NCBI RefSeq assembly: GCF_003261575.2
Contig: NZ_CP036175.1
Location: 4,836,001-4,900,000, forward strand
Direction of reading: 5' to 3'
DNA from: Klebsiella huaxiensis
Lineage (GTDB): Bacteria; Pseudomonadota; Gammaproteobacteria; Enterobacterales; Enterobacteriaceae
DNA length: 64,000 nt
The notes under the pieces were generated by a model that ran no database searches, had not been told where the DNA came from, and saw only the letters and a list, made by a program, of their open reading frames with translations. Of this stretch, positions 27,285 through 35,766 are shown one piece after another. The translations under genes and the position numbers were made by a program. Numbering within the stretch: position 1 is the stretch's first letter; each line of letters begins with the position of its first letter.

Positions 27285-28136
27285 TTAAGACTGCTTGGAC
27301 ATCGCAGCAACTTCTGCTGCAAAGTCAGTCTCAACTTTCTCGATGCCTTCACCCACTTCAAAGCGGATGAAGCCAGTCACGTCAGCGTTGTGCTCTTTCA
27401 GCAGCTGAGCAACAGATTTGCTCGGATCCATAACGAAAGGCTGACCAGTCAGAGAAACTTCGCCGGTGAATTTCTTCATGCGGCCTTCAACCATTTTCTC
27501 TGCGATTTCTTTCGGCTTGCCAGACTGCATGGCGATGTCCAGCTGAACCTGGTACTCTTTTTCTACTACGTCAGCAGAAACATCTTCCGGCTTAACGAAT
27601 TCAGGCTTGCTTGCAGCAATGTGCATAGCCAGCTGTTTAACCAGCTCAGCGTCAGCGCCTTTAGCCGCAACCAGAACACCGATACGCGCACCGTGCTGGT
27701 AAGAACCCAGAACTTCGCCTTCCAGGGAAGAAACGCGACGAATGTTGATGTTCTCACCAATTTTAGCAACCAGCGCAACGCGTTCTTCTTCGAACTGTGC
27801 TTTCAGTACTTCAACATCAGTGATTTTGCCTGCAACAGCAGCGTCCAGTACTTTGTTAGCGAATGCCTGGAAACCACCATCTTTAGCTACGAAGTCAGTC
27901 TGGCAGTTAACTTCCAGAATGATGCCATAGGTGCCGTCAATTTTAGTGATGATCACACCATCAGCAGCAACGTTGCCTGCTTTTTTCGCTGCTTTAATAG
28001 CACCGGATTTACGCATGTTTTCGATTGCCAGCTCGATGTCGCCGTTAGCTTCGGTCAGCGCTTTTTTGCAATCCATCATGCCTGCGCCAGTACGCTCGCG
28101 CAGCTCTTTTACCAGGGATGCGGTAATTTCAGCCAT
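27285..28136 (-). CDS. tsf: Elongation factor Ts
   Basis: Nucleotide exchange factor for EF-Tu. The N-terminal UBA-like domain (ITASLVKELRERTGAGMMDCKKAL, about 2-50) and the conserved TDFVAKDGGF motif (about residues 81-90) that contacts EF-Tu are present. The protein is 283 residues, as in E. coli. It is cotranscribed with rpsB through a spacer holding a leaky terminator. Confidence 0.98.
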   Translation of the reverse strand: MAEITASLVKELRERTGAGMMDCKKALTEANGDIELAIENMRKSGAIKAAKKAGNVAADGVIITKIDGTYGIILEVNCQTDFVAKDGGFQAFANKVLDAAVAGKITDVEVLKAQFEEERVALVAKIGENINIRRVSSLEGEVLGSYQHGARIGVLVAAKGADAELVKQLAMHIAASKPEFVKPEDVSADVVEKEYQVQLDIAMQSGKPKEIAEKMVEGRMKKFTGEVSLTGQPFVMDPSKSVAQLLKEHNADVTGFIRFEVGEGIEKVETDFAAEVAAMSKQS

Positions 28137-28196
28137 TCTTTAATCCTCGGGAGATTTGACTCGCCCGGTTCCAGGAACCAAACGAATTTAAAAGTG

Positions 28197-28226
28197 AAAA
28201 AGGGGCCGCTAAGAGGCCCCTATTTA
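28197..28226 (-). terminator. Attenuating hairpin between rpsB and tsf
   Basis: On the minus strand GGGGCC and GGCCCC enclose TCTTAGC and are followed by TTTTT. It lies inside the operon, so partial termination probably sets the S2 to EF-Ts ratio. A similar arrangement is known for rpsB-tsf in E. coli. Confidence 0.75.
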
Positions 28227-28256
28227 TACACGGTACTAAATAAGGGGATAACCTTA

Positions 28257-28982
28257 TTATTCAGCTTCTACGAAGCTTTCTTCCGCTTGAGAAGCCAGAT
28301 CCTGCGAACGACCTTCACGCACGGTAGTCGCTACAGCACCCAGGTACAGGCTAACTGCGCGGATTGCGTCGTCGTTACCCGGGATAACGAAGTCAACACC
28401 GTCCGGATCGGAGTTAGTATCAACGATAGCAAATACCGGAATACCCAGGTTGTTTGCTTCTTTGATAGCGATGTGTTCGTGGTCAGCGTCGATAACGAAC
28501 AGTGCGTCCGGCAGGCCGCCCATGTCTTTGATACCGCCCAGGCTGTTTTCCAGCTTGCCCAGCTCACGAGTACGCATCAGCGCTTCTTTCTTGGTCAGCT
28601 TGTCGAAAGTACCGTCCTGAGACTGAATTTCCAGATCTTTCAGACGTTTGATAGACTGACGAACGGTTTTCCAGTTAGTCAGCATACCGCCCAGCCAGCG
28701 ATGGTTCACGAAGAACTGGTCGCAGCTGTTAGCAGCTTCTTTCACCGCTTCGCTTGCAGCGCGTTTAGTACCAACGAAAAGGATTTTGCCTTTACGAGAA
28801 GAGATCTTGTTCAGTTCAGCCAGAGCTTCGTTGAACATCGGTACAGTTTTCTCAAGGTTGATGATGTGAACTTTGTTACGTGCGCCGAAGATGAAAGGCT
28901 TCATTTTCGGGTTCCAGTAACGGGTCTGGTGACCAAAGTGAACACCAGCCTTGAGCATGTCGCGCATGGAAACAGTTGCCAT
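28257..28982 (-). CDS. rpsB: 30S ribosomal protein S2
   Basis: Small-subunit protein that binds late, near the 16S head, and is needed for S1 to join. The 241 residues match E. coli S2 with only scattered changes: VSMRDMLKAGVHFGHQTRYWNPKMK, FVNHRWLGGMLTNWKTVRQS, and the C-terminal LASQAEESFVEAE. Codon use is that of a highly expressed gene. S2 represses its own operon through the leader described next to it. Confidence 0.98.
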   Translation of the reverse strand: MATVSMRDMLKAGVHFGHQTRYWNPKMKPFIFGARNKVHIINLEKTVPMFNEALAELNKISSRKGKILFVGTKRAASEAVKEAANSCDQFFVNHRWLGGMLTNWKTVRQSIKRLKDLEIQSQDGTFDKLTKKEALMRTRELGKLENSLGGIKDMGGLPDALFVIDADHEHIAIKEANNLGIPVFAIVDTNSDPDGVDFVIPGNDDAIRAVSLYLGAVATTVREGRSQDLASQAEESFVEAE

Positions 28983-29148
28983 GTTTAAAACCTCTATATT
29001 AGAAAGTTGGGGTTAAGCCTCCACGCATCCCATATTACCGACCCCAAGGGGCACCCCGGAATATGTGCCGATACGTGTGTGTTGTTACACAAAGTGAGAT
29101 TTATCGCTTCAGTCCATCTTGTGTATCTGAGAATGGAACGGAAGTCCG
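28983..29148 (-). ncRNA. rpsB leader, S2 autoregulatory region (t44-like)
   Basis: About 165 bases lie between the predicted transcription start and the rpsB ATG. In E. coli the corresponding leader contains the S2-responsive structure, also catalogued as the t44/tff RNA. Position, length and neighbours match; I did not fold it. The run GGGTGCCCC near 29050 could seed one stem. Together with the map promoter this accounts for the 323-base gap before map. Confidence 0.6.
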
Positions 29149-29154
29149 GCGCGC

Positions 29155-29184
29155 TTTATACCACAAAACCAACCCAGACACCAA
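29155..29184 (-). promoter_or_regulatory. Promoter of rpsB-tsf
   Basis: Read on the minus strand: -35 TTGGTG, an 18-base spacer and -10 TATAAA, followed by a GC-rich discriminator GCGCGCC. Such discriminators are typical of stringently controlled ribosomal promoters repressed by ppGpp and DksA. Prediction only. Confidence 0.65.
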
Positions 29185-29305
29185 CTGTTGTTGACGTAGC
29201 GTGCTGTTAATGATTCTCAATTTGGCAGCAGGACACCCGGACTGTTAACATTGATCGGACATAATCTATTATTGTCGAAAAAATCGACATTGCTGGACAC
29301 TATCC

Positions 29306-30100
29306 ATGGCTATTTCTATCAAGACATCTGAAGACATCGAAAAAATGCGCGTCGCCGGTCGCCTGGCCGCCGAAGTGCTGGAAATGATTGAACCTTACGT
29401 AAAACCGGGCGTCAGCACCGGCGAACTGGACCGCATCTGCAACGATTATATCGTTAACGAGCAAAAAGCCGTTTCAGCTTGCCTGGGCTATCACGGTTTC
29501 CCGAAATCCGTCTGCATCTCTATTAATGAAGTGGTATGCCACGGGATCCCGGATGACGAAAAATTGCTGAAAGATGGCGATATCGTCAACATTGATGTCA
29601 CCGTGATTAAAGATGATTTCCACGGCGACACCTCGAAAATGTTCATCGTCGGCAAGCCAACCATTCTTGGCGAGCGCCTGTGCCGCATCACCCAGGAAAG
29701 TCTGTATCTGGCGCTGAAAATGGTCAAGCCAGGCATCAACCTGCGCACCATCGGTGCTGCGATTCAGAAATTCGTTGAAGCGGAAGGTTTCTCCGTGGTG
29801 CGCGAATATTGCGGTCACGGCATCGGTCGCGGCTTCCATGAAGAGCCGCAGGTTCTGCACTATGATTCAGCGGAAACCAACGTGGTCCTCAAACCGGGCA
29901 TGACCTTCACTATTGAGCCGATGGTCAACGCGGGCAAAAAAGAGATCCGCAGCATGAAAGACGGCTGGACGGTAAAAACCAAAGACCGGAGCTTGTCTGC
30001 GCAGTACGAGCATACTATTGTGGTGACAGACAACGGCTGCGAAATTCTGACGTTACGCAAGGATGACACCATCCCGGCGATAATCTCGCACGACGAATGA
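29306..30100 (+). CDS. map: Methionine aminopeptidase, type I
   Basis: Removes the initiator methionine from new proteins. At 264 residues it equals the E. coli enzyme. The two-metal ligands are visible: Asp in VNIDVTV (about 97) and HGDTSKMF (about 108), His in YCGHGIGRGFHEEP (about 171), Glu in FTIEPMVN (about 204) and QYEHTIVV (about 235). It is divergent from rpsB and is followed by a terminator, so it is probably monocistronic. Confidence 0.98.
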   Translation: MAISIKTSEDIEKMRVAGRLAAEVLEMIEPYVKPGVSTGELDRICNDYIVNEQKAVSACLGYHGFPKSVCISINEVVCHGIPDDEKLLKDGDIVNIDVTVIKDDFHGDTSKMFIVGKPTILGERLCRITQESLYLALKMVKPGINLRTIGAAIQKFVEAEGFSVVREYCGHGIGRGFHEEPQVLHYDSAETNVVLKPGMTFTIEPMVNAGKKEIRSMKDGWTVKTKDRSLSAQYEHTIVVTDNGCEILTLRKDDTIPAIISHDE

Positions 30101-30102
30101 TG

Positions 30103-30130
30103 AAAAGCCGGCGCCAGCCGGCTTTTTTAT
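30103..30130 (+). terminator. Terminator after map
   Basis: AAAAGCCGGC and GCCGGCTTTT pair across a short loop and run into TTTTTT. It starts within three bases of the map stop and ends about 35 bases before glnD. Confidence 0.92.
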
Positions 30131-30162
30131 GACGGGCGATAGTTTTTTCTTATGGTGGCGCG

Positions 30163-32826
30163 ATGAGCAACTCTTTACCTGACACTGTCTCCCCTGCTCT
30201 GTCCGGTCAGCCGGATAATCCAGACGACTGGTCGCAAAACGATTTCAACTGTGCCGCCATTAAGGCGCATATCGATACATTCCAGCGTTGGCTGGGCGAG
30301 GCTTTTGATAACGGCATCGCCGCCGAACGATTAATAGAAGCACGTACCGAATTTATCGACCAGTTGCTCCAGCGACTATGGGTCGAATACGGCTTCGGCT
30401 CGGTCAACGATACCGCCCTGGTCGCAGTAGGCGGCTATGGTCGCGGCGAGCTCCACCCGCTCTCCGACATTGACCTACTGATTCTGAGCCGCAAAAAGCT
30501 GCCCGATGAACAGGCGCAAAAAGTCGGTGAACTGCTGACGCTACTGTGGGATATCAAACTGGAAGTCGGCCACAGCGTGCGCACCCTCGAAGAGTGCCTG
30601 CTGGAGGGGTTGTCAGATCTCAGCGTCGCCACCAACCTGATCGAATCGCGCCTGCTCATCGGCGATGTCGCGCTATTCCTTGAATTACAAAAACACATAT
30701 TTAGCGACGGCTTCTGGCCATCAGAAAAGTTCTTTGCCGCAAAAGTCGAAGAGCAGAACATACGCCATCAACGCTATCACGGCACCAGCTATAACCTGGA
30801 GCCGGATGTCAAAAGTAGTCCTGGCGGCCTGCGCGATATTCACACTCTCCAGTGGATCGCACGCCGTCATTTTGGCGCCACTTCTCTTGATGAAATGGTC
30901 GGCTTCGGCTTCCTCACCGAGGCCGAGCGTAACGAGCTTAACGAGTGCCTGCATCAGCTATGGCGGATTCGCTTTGCCCTGCATCTTGAGCTAAACCGCT
31001 ACGATAACCGCCTGCTTTTCGACAGACAGTTCAGCGTTGCCCGTCGCCTGCGCTATGAAGGCGAAAGTAACCAGCCCATTGAGCATATGATGAAGGATTT
31101 CTTTCGCGTCACGCGCCGAGTGAGCGAACTGAACCATATGCTAATCCAGCTGTTCGAAGAAGCCATTCTCGCCCTTACCGAGGATGAGAAACCGCGGCCC
31201 ATTGATGACGATTTTCAACTGCGCGGTACGCTTATCGATCTACGCGATGACACGCTGTTTATCCGCGAGCCGCAGGCCATTCTGCGCATGTTCTATATGA
31301 TGGTGCGTAACAGCAGCATCACCGGAATCTACTCCACCACGCTTCGCCATCTGCGCCACGCCCGTCGCCATCTGACGCAGCCGCTTTGCTATATCCCGGA
31401 AGCGCGAACCTTGTTCCTCAGCATGCTGCGCCATCAGGGCGCGGTAAGCCGCGGTCTGCTGCCAATGCACCGCCATAGCGTGCTGTGGGCGTACATGCCG
31501 CAATGGTCACATATTGTCGGTCAGATGCAATTCGACCTGTTTCACGCCTATACCGTTGATGAACACACCATTCGCGTCATGCTGAAGCTCGAGAGTTTCG
31601 CCAAAGAAGAGACCCGCAGCCGCCACCCGCTATGCGTTGAGCTGTGGCCACGTCTGACGCATCCAGAACTGATCCTTATTGCCGCCCTGTTCCACGACAT
31701 CGCCAAAGGACGTGGCGGCGACCATTCGATCCTCGGCGCCCAGGACGTACTCAAATTTGCCGAACTTCATGGTCTCAATTCACGTGAAACGCAGCTTGTC
31801 GCCTGGCTGGTACGTCATCATTTACTGATGTCGGTTACCGCTCAGCGTCGCGATATTCAGGACCCGGAAGTGATCAAGCAGTTCGCCGAAGAGGTGCAAA
31901 CGGAGAACCGTCTGCACTATCTGGTCTGTCTGACCGTCGCCGATATCTGCGCCACTAACGAAAACCTGTGGAACAGCTGGAAGCAAAGCCTGCTGCGCGA
32001 ACTCTATTTCGCCACCGAAAAACAGCTGCGCCGGGGAATGCAAAATACTCCAGACATGCGTGAGCGGGTACGCCACCACCAGCTTCAGGCGCTGGCCCTA
32101 CTGAGGATGGAAAATATTAATGAACAAGCTCTGCACTTGATCTGGAACCGCTGCCGCGCCAACTATTTCGTACGTCATACGCCGAATCAACTCGCCTGGC
32201 ATGCGCGTAACTTACTCCAGCACGATCTCAGTAAACCGATGATTTTACTGAGCTCTCAGGCAACGCGCGGTGGCACCGAAATTTTTATCTGGAGCCCGGA
32301 CAGACCGTACCTGTTCGCTGCCGTTTGCGGTGAACTGGACCGCCGTAACCTGAGCGTCCACGATGCGCAGATCTTTACTACACGCGACGGTATGGCAATG
32401 GATACCTTCATTGTTCTTGAACCGGACGGCAGCCCGCTTTCCGCCGACAGGCACGAGATTATTCGCCTGGGCCTGGAACAGACGATTACCCAACGTAGCT
32501 GGCAGCCACCAGCCCCGCGTCGTCAGGCGGCAAAATTGCGGCATTTTTCCGTCCCGACGGAGGTTAACTTCCTGCCAACGCATACCGATCGAAAATCGTT
32601 CCTTGAGCTGATCGCCCTCGATCAGCCGGGTCTGTTAGCGCGCGTCGGCCAGGTGTTTGCCGACCTCGGAATTTCGCTCCACGGAGCGCGAATTACGACA
32701 ATTGGTGAGCGAGTAGAAGATTTATTTATAATCGCCACGGCAGACCGGCGTGCCCTTAATAATGAGCTGCAACAAGAAGTGCAACAACGGTTGACAGAGG
32801 CCCTCAATCCAAACGATAAAGGGTAG
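30163..32826 (+). CDS. glnD: Bifunctional uridylyltransferase/uridylyl-removing enzyme GlnD
   Basis: Glutamine sensor of the nitrogen cascade: adds UMP to PII proteins GlnB and GlnK when glutamine is low and removes it when high. 887 residues (E. coli 890). Domains: nucleotidyltransferase with GGYGRGELHPLSDIDLLIL (about residues 89-107), a helical linker, an HD hydrolase domain with ALFHDIAKGRGGDHS (about 510-525), and two C-terminal ACT domains (about 705-790 and 815-887). The N-terminal 25 residues differ from E. coli. It lies alone between the map terminator and an ERIC element. Confidence 0.98.
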   Translation: MSNSLPDTVSPALSGQPDNPDDWSQNDFNCAAIKAHIDTFQRWLGEAFDNGIAAERLIEARTEFIDQLLQRLWVEYGFGSVNDTALVAVGGYGRGELHPLSDIDLLILSRKKLPDEQAQKVGELLTLLWDIKLEVGHSVRTLEECLLEGLSDLSVATNLIESRLLIGDVALFLELQKHIFSDGFWPSEKFFAAKVEEQNIRHQRYHGTSYNLEPDVKSSPGGLRDIHTLQWIARRHFGATSLDEMVGFGFLTEAERNELNECLHQLWRIRFALHLELNRYDNRLLFDRQFSVARRLRYEGESNQPIEHMMKDFFRVTRRVSELNHMLIQLFEEAILALTEDEKPRPIDDDFQLRGTLIDLRDDTLFIREPQAILRMFYMMVRNSSITGIYSTTLRHLRHARRHLTQPLCYIPEARTLFLSMLRHQGAVSRGLLPMHRHSVLWAYMPQWSHIVGQMQFDLFHAYTVDEHTIRVMLKLESFAKEETRSRHPLCVELWPRLTHPELILIAALFHDIAKGRGGDHSILGAQDVLKFAELHGLNSRETQLVAWLVRHHLLMSVTAQRRDIQDPEVIKQFAEEVQTENRLHYLVCLTVADICATNENLWNSWKQSLLRELYFATEKQLRRGMQNTPDMRERVRHHQLQALALLRMENINEQALHLIWNRCRANYFVRHTPNQLAWHARNLLQHDLSKPMILLSSQATRGGTEIFIWSPDRPYLFAAVCGELDRRNLSVHDAQIFTTRDGMAMDTFIVLEPDGSPLSADRHEIIRLGLEQTITQRSWQPPAPRRQAAKLRHFSVPTEVNFLPTHTDRKSFLELIALDQPGLLARVGQVFADLGISLHGARITTIGERVEDLFIIATADRRALNNELQQEVQQRLTEALNPNDKG

Positions 32827-32837
32827 CGAATTTAAAT

Positions 32838-32966
32838 GTACATACACAAAGTCATTCGAGCTGCATCAAGGCGGCCAGGGAGAGAGCCTCAGGAGCTTAC
32901 GATAGTCAGTGACTGGGGCGAACAAGCGCAGCCAACATAGAGGCAGCCTGAAGGATGAAGTGTATA
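32838..32966 (+). repeat. ERIC element between glnD and dapD
   Basis: About 129 bp with clear ERIC landmarks: GTACATACACAAAGTCATTCG at the left end (split here as GTACATAC and CATTCGAG), TGCATCAAGGCGGC, CCTCAGGAGCTTAC, the ERIC2-like GTCAGTGACTGGGGCGA, GCAGCCAAC, and the right end CTGAAGGATGAAGTGTATA. It shares orientation and about 70-80% of positions with the copy at 26276-26402 by eye. It ends 16 bases before the dapD start, so the dapD leader is largely ERIC. Confidence 0.92.
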
Positions 32967-32982
32967 AATGGAAAGAGAAACG

Positions 32983-33807
32983 ATGCAGCAATTACAGAAT
33001 ATTATTGAGTCCGCCTTTGAGCGTCGCGCCGACATCACGCCGGCAAATGTGGATACCGTAACCCGCGAAGCGGTTAATCAGGTGATTTCTCTGCTTGATT
33101 CCGGCGCCCTGCGCGTCGCTGAAAAAATCGACGGCCAGTGGGTAACCCATCAGTGGCTGAAGAAAGCGGTTCTGCTCTCTTTCCGTATTAACGATAACCA
33201 GGTTATCGATGGTGCGGAAAGCCGCTACTTCGATAAAGTTCCGATGAAATTCGCTGATTATGATGAAGCGCGTTTTCAGAAAGAAGGTTTCCGCGTGGTT
33301 CCACCGGCAGCCGTCCGTCAGGGGGCGTTTATCGCTCGCAACACGGTTCTGATGCCGTCTTACGTGAACATCGGCGCATACGTTGATGAAGGCTCCATGG
33401 TTGATACCTGGGCAACCGTCGGCTCCTGCGCGCAGATCGGTAAAAACGTTCACCTGTCCGGCGGCGTCGGCATCGGTGGCGTACTGGAGCCGCTGCAGGC
33501 GAACCCGACCATCATCGAAGATAACTGTTTTATCGGCGCGCGTTCTGAAGTCGTCGAAGGCGTGATCGTCGAAGAAGGTTCCGTGATCTCCATGGGCGTG
33601 TACCTGGGCCAGAGCACAAAAATCTACGATCGCGAAACCGGCGAAGTGTTCTATGGCCGCGTACCGGCTGGCTCCGTAGTGGTATCCGGCAACCTGCCGT
33701 CGAAAGATGGCAAGTACAGCCTGTATTGCGCCGTTATCGTGAAGAAGGTCGACGCCAAAACGCGCGGCAAGGTCGGAATCAACGAACTTCTGCGTACCAT
33801 CGACTAA
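32983..33807 (+). CDS. dapD: Tetrahydrodipicolinate N-succinyltransferase
   Basis: Lysine/diaminopimelate pathway: succinylates tetrahydrodipicolinate using succinyl-CoA. ATG 32983 gives 274 residues, equal to E. coli DapD; an ATG five codons upstream lies at the ERIC edge. An N-terminal helical domain is followed by a left-handed beta-helix of hexapeptide repeats (about 105-235: YVNIGAYVDEGSMVDTWATV). The beta-helix holds the SCAQIGKNVHLSGGVGIGG region. Ribosome-binding signal is weak (AAGAGAAA). Confidence 0.97.
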   Translation: MQQLQNIIESAFERRADITPANVDTVTREAVNQVISLLDSGALRVAEKIDGQWVTHQWLKKAVLLSFRINDNQVIDGAESRYFDKVPMKFADYDEARFQKEGFRVVPPAAVRQGAFIARNTVLMPSYVNIGAYVDEGSMVDTWATVGSCAQIGKNVHLSGGVGIGGVLEPLQANPTIIEDNCFIGARSEVVEGVIVEEGSVISMGVYLGQSTKIYDRETGEVFYGRVPAGSVVVSGNLPSKDGKYSLYCAVIVKKVDAKTRGKVGINELLRTID

Positions 33808-33814
33808 GCAGTAT

Positions 33815-33843
33815 AAAAAGCGGGAGGCATCCCGCTTTTTTTA
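33815..33843 (+). terminator. Terminator after dapD
   Basis: AAAAAGCGGG and CCCGCTTTTT pair around AGGCAT, with a T7 tail. It lies 8 bases after the dapD stop and separates it from yaeH. Confidence 0.92.
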
Positions 33844-33914
33844 TATATTAAGCTGGCGAAGATAGATTTTTTCGTTAATTATTCAAAGATTACGATGATA
33901 TCAAAGGTACCGTT

Positions 33915-34304
33915 ATGTACGATAATCTGAAAAGTCTTGGTATTACCAATCCTGATGAAATCGATCGCTATAGCCTGCGGCAGGAAGCCAACAACGACAT
34001 TCTGAAAATCTATTTTCAGAAGGACAAAGGCGAGTTCTTCGCCAAAAGCGTCAAGTTTAAGTACCCACGTCAGCGTAAAACCGTTGTCGCAGACGGCATT
34101 GGTCAGGGATATAAAGAAGTCCAGGAGATCAGTCCAAACCTCCGCTATATCATTGATGAGCTGGATCAGATCTGCCAGCGCGATCGCACTGAAATCGATC
34201 TTAAGCGTAAAATCCTCGACGATCTGCGTCATCTGGAAAGCGTTGTTACCAATAAGATCAGCGAAATTGAATCCGATCTGGAAAAACTGACGCGCAATAA
34301 ATAA
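33915..34304 (+). CDS. yaeH: YaeH family protein (DUF3461/UPF0325)
   Basis: A 129-residue conserved cytoplasmic protein of unknown function, nearly identical to E. coli YaeH. It begins MYDNLKSLGITNPDEIDRYS. The second half (from about residue 70) is predicted to be a long, charged alpha-helix or coiled coil (YIIDELDQICQRDRTEIDLKRK then HLESVVTNKISEIESDLEKL). No catalytic motif is visible. It converges on cdaR across a 113-base gap. Confidence 0.93.
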   Translation: MYDNLKSLGITNPDEIDRYSLRQEANNDILKIYFQKDKGEFFAKSVKFKYPRQRKTVVADGIGQGYKEVQEISPNLRYIIDELDQICQRDRTEIDLKRKILDDLRHLESVVTNKISEIESDLEKLTRNK

Positions 34305-34417
34305 GTCTGCTATGGGCCAAATACTGGCCCTGTTTCCCACCCTTCAGTCTCTTCTCCTTCATTTACTCATTTACAACGCCTGGAACATCAATCGATCCCG
34401 CCCGTGACGGGAGTTTC

Positions 34418-35575
34418 TTAACGTTGTTCGTCCAGCTGTAAAGCAATATACAGCAACAAACGGTCGTCAAAACTCCCCAGGTCCAGCCCAGTCAGTTCAG
34501 AAATACGATTCAGACGATATTCCAGCGTATTACGGTGAATAAATAGCGCCTTTGAGGTCGCTAGCGGTTGCACATTGTGACGGAACCACGCCTGTAGGGT
34601 ACGCCTTAACAGACCGTTATTATCCATCGCTTTCAATCGAACCAGCGGACGCGCCAGCTCGTTGGCCTGCCAGCCGCCGCGCAGGCTATCCAGCAGCACC
34701 GGCAGCATCAGGTCCTGATAAAAATAGCTCCGACTCTCCGGCATTCGCTGTTTACCGACCATCATTGTGGTTCGGGCGGTACGGTAAGAACGTGCGATGC
34801 TACCAGGTCCAGTAAAGAAGTTACCCAGCGCCACACGAAAACGCAGCTGACCATTCTCTTTCATCCTGCTGATCAACTGCTCGACCCGTTTACAGTGATC
34901 TTCTGCATCCCAACGGCCAAAAGCATTCAACGCAGGCTTCAGCACCACCATTTCAGTCAGTGAAACAATGGCCACCAGATTATTACGGTCCGGCGTCGTC
35001 AGCGCGGTTTGTAGCTGCTGTAGCTCCGCCATCGCGCTGTCTACGCCCAGTTGGCCGCTATCTACTTCAATCATTGCGACAACACGCGGCTGGTTCAGAT
35101 CGATTCCCAACCGCTGCGCCCATTCGGTCAGCGCTGGGGTGTTCTCCTCCGCCTGAATCAGGTTCATCACCAGTTCTTCACGCAGACGGCTATCCTGGGC
35201 CAGGAGATGCATCAGCCGCGACTGCTCCAGCATCATCTCCGCGGTCATACAGACCAGCTCACCGTATTTGCGCAGCGATTCCGGTTCACCGGTCAGGCCG
35301 ATTACGCCAACGATTTCCCCTTCCAGACGCAGCGGCAGGTTGATGCCCTGGCGCACGCCGTGCAGATGTCGCGCCACGGCATCATCAATATCGACAACGC
35401 GCCCTTGTGAAAGGACCAGCAGCGCACCTTCGTGCAATTCACCAATTCGCTCGCGATCTCCGCTGCCGATAATGCGCCCGCGAGCATCCATTACGTTGAT
35501 ATTGGTATCAATGATGCGCATCGTGCGCGCCACGATATCCTGCGCCATTTTGGTATCAAGGTGCCAGCCAGCCAT
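34418..35575 (-). CDS. cdaR: Sugar-diacid regulator CdaR
   Basis: Transcriptional activator (also sdaR) of glucarate, galactarate and glycerate use (gud, gar genes in E. coli). Start ATG 35575 gives 385 residues, preceded by a strong GGGAGG. The N-terminal diacid-recognition domain is MAGWHLDTKMAQDIVARTMRII to about 135, a middle GGDEF-like region follows, and the C-terminal PucR-type helix-turn-helix is LFIHRNTLEYRLNRISELTGL (split around residues 345-370). Targets are not in this window. Confidence 0.96.
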   Translation of the reverse strand: MAGWHLDTKMAQDIVARTMRIIDTNINVMDARGRIIGSGDRERIGELHEGALLVLSQGRVVDIDDAVARHLHGVRQGINLPLRLEGEIVGVIGLTGEPESLRKYGELVCMTAEMMLEQSRLMHLLAQDSRLREELVMNLIQAEENTPALTEWAQRLGIDLNQPRVVAMIEVDSGQLGVDSAMAELQQLQTALTTPDRNNLVAIVSLTEMVVLKPALNAFGRWDAEDHCKRVEQLISRMKENGQLRFRVALGNFFTGPGSIARSYRTARTTMMVGKQRMPESRSYFYQDLMLPVLLDSLRGGWQANELARPLVRLKAMDNNGLLRRTLQAWFRHNVQPLATSKALFIHRNTLEYRLNRISELTGLDLGSFDDRLLLYIALQLDEQR

Positions 35576-35712
35576 GTAACCCTCCCGTGAGCAGGCTATC
35601 AGCATAAAAGAGTTGGCAATAGGCCGCATTGTGCATTAGCACAAAGCCAAGATAAGAAGTATGGAGTTGTGGGAGGTGTCACAGAACGAAAAACGGAATG
35701 GCCTTCAGAGTG

Positions 35713-35752
35713 AAAAAAGCCCCTTCCCTCCGCAAGGAGAAAAGGGGCTTTG
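35713..35752 (-). terminator. Terminator after degP
   Basis: On the minus strand AAAGCCCCTT and AAGGGGCTTT pair, with an inner CTCC/GGAG stem around TTGCG, and a T6 tail follows. It starts about 15 bases after the degP stop. Confidence 0.93.
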
Positions 35753-35766
35753 CAAGCAGATGTGGA

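Noticed and set aside
27390..28988. A 532-codon open frame on the plus strand opposite tsf and rpsB
   Set aside because: It is the antisense shadow of two highly expressed genes with strong codon bias, has no ribosome-binding site and resembles no family.
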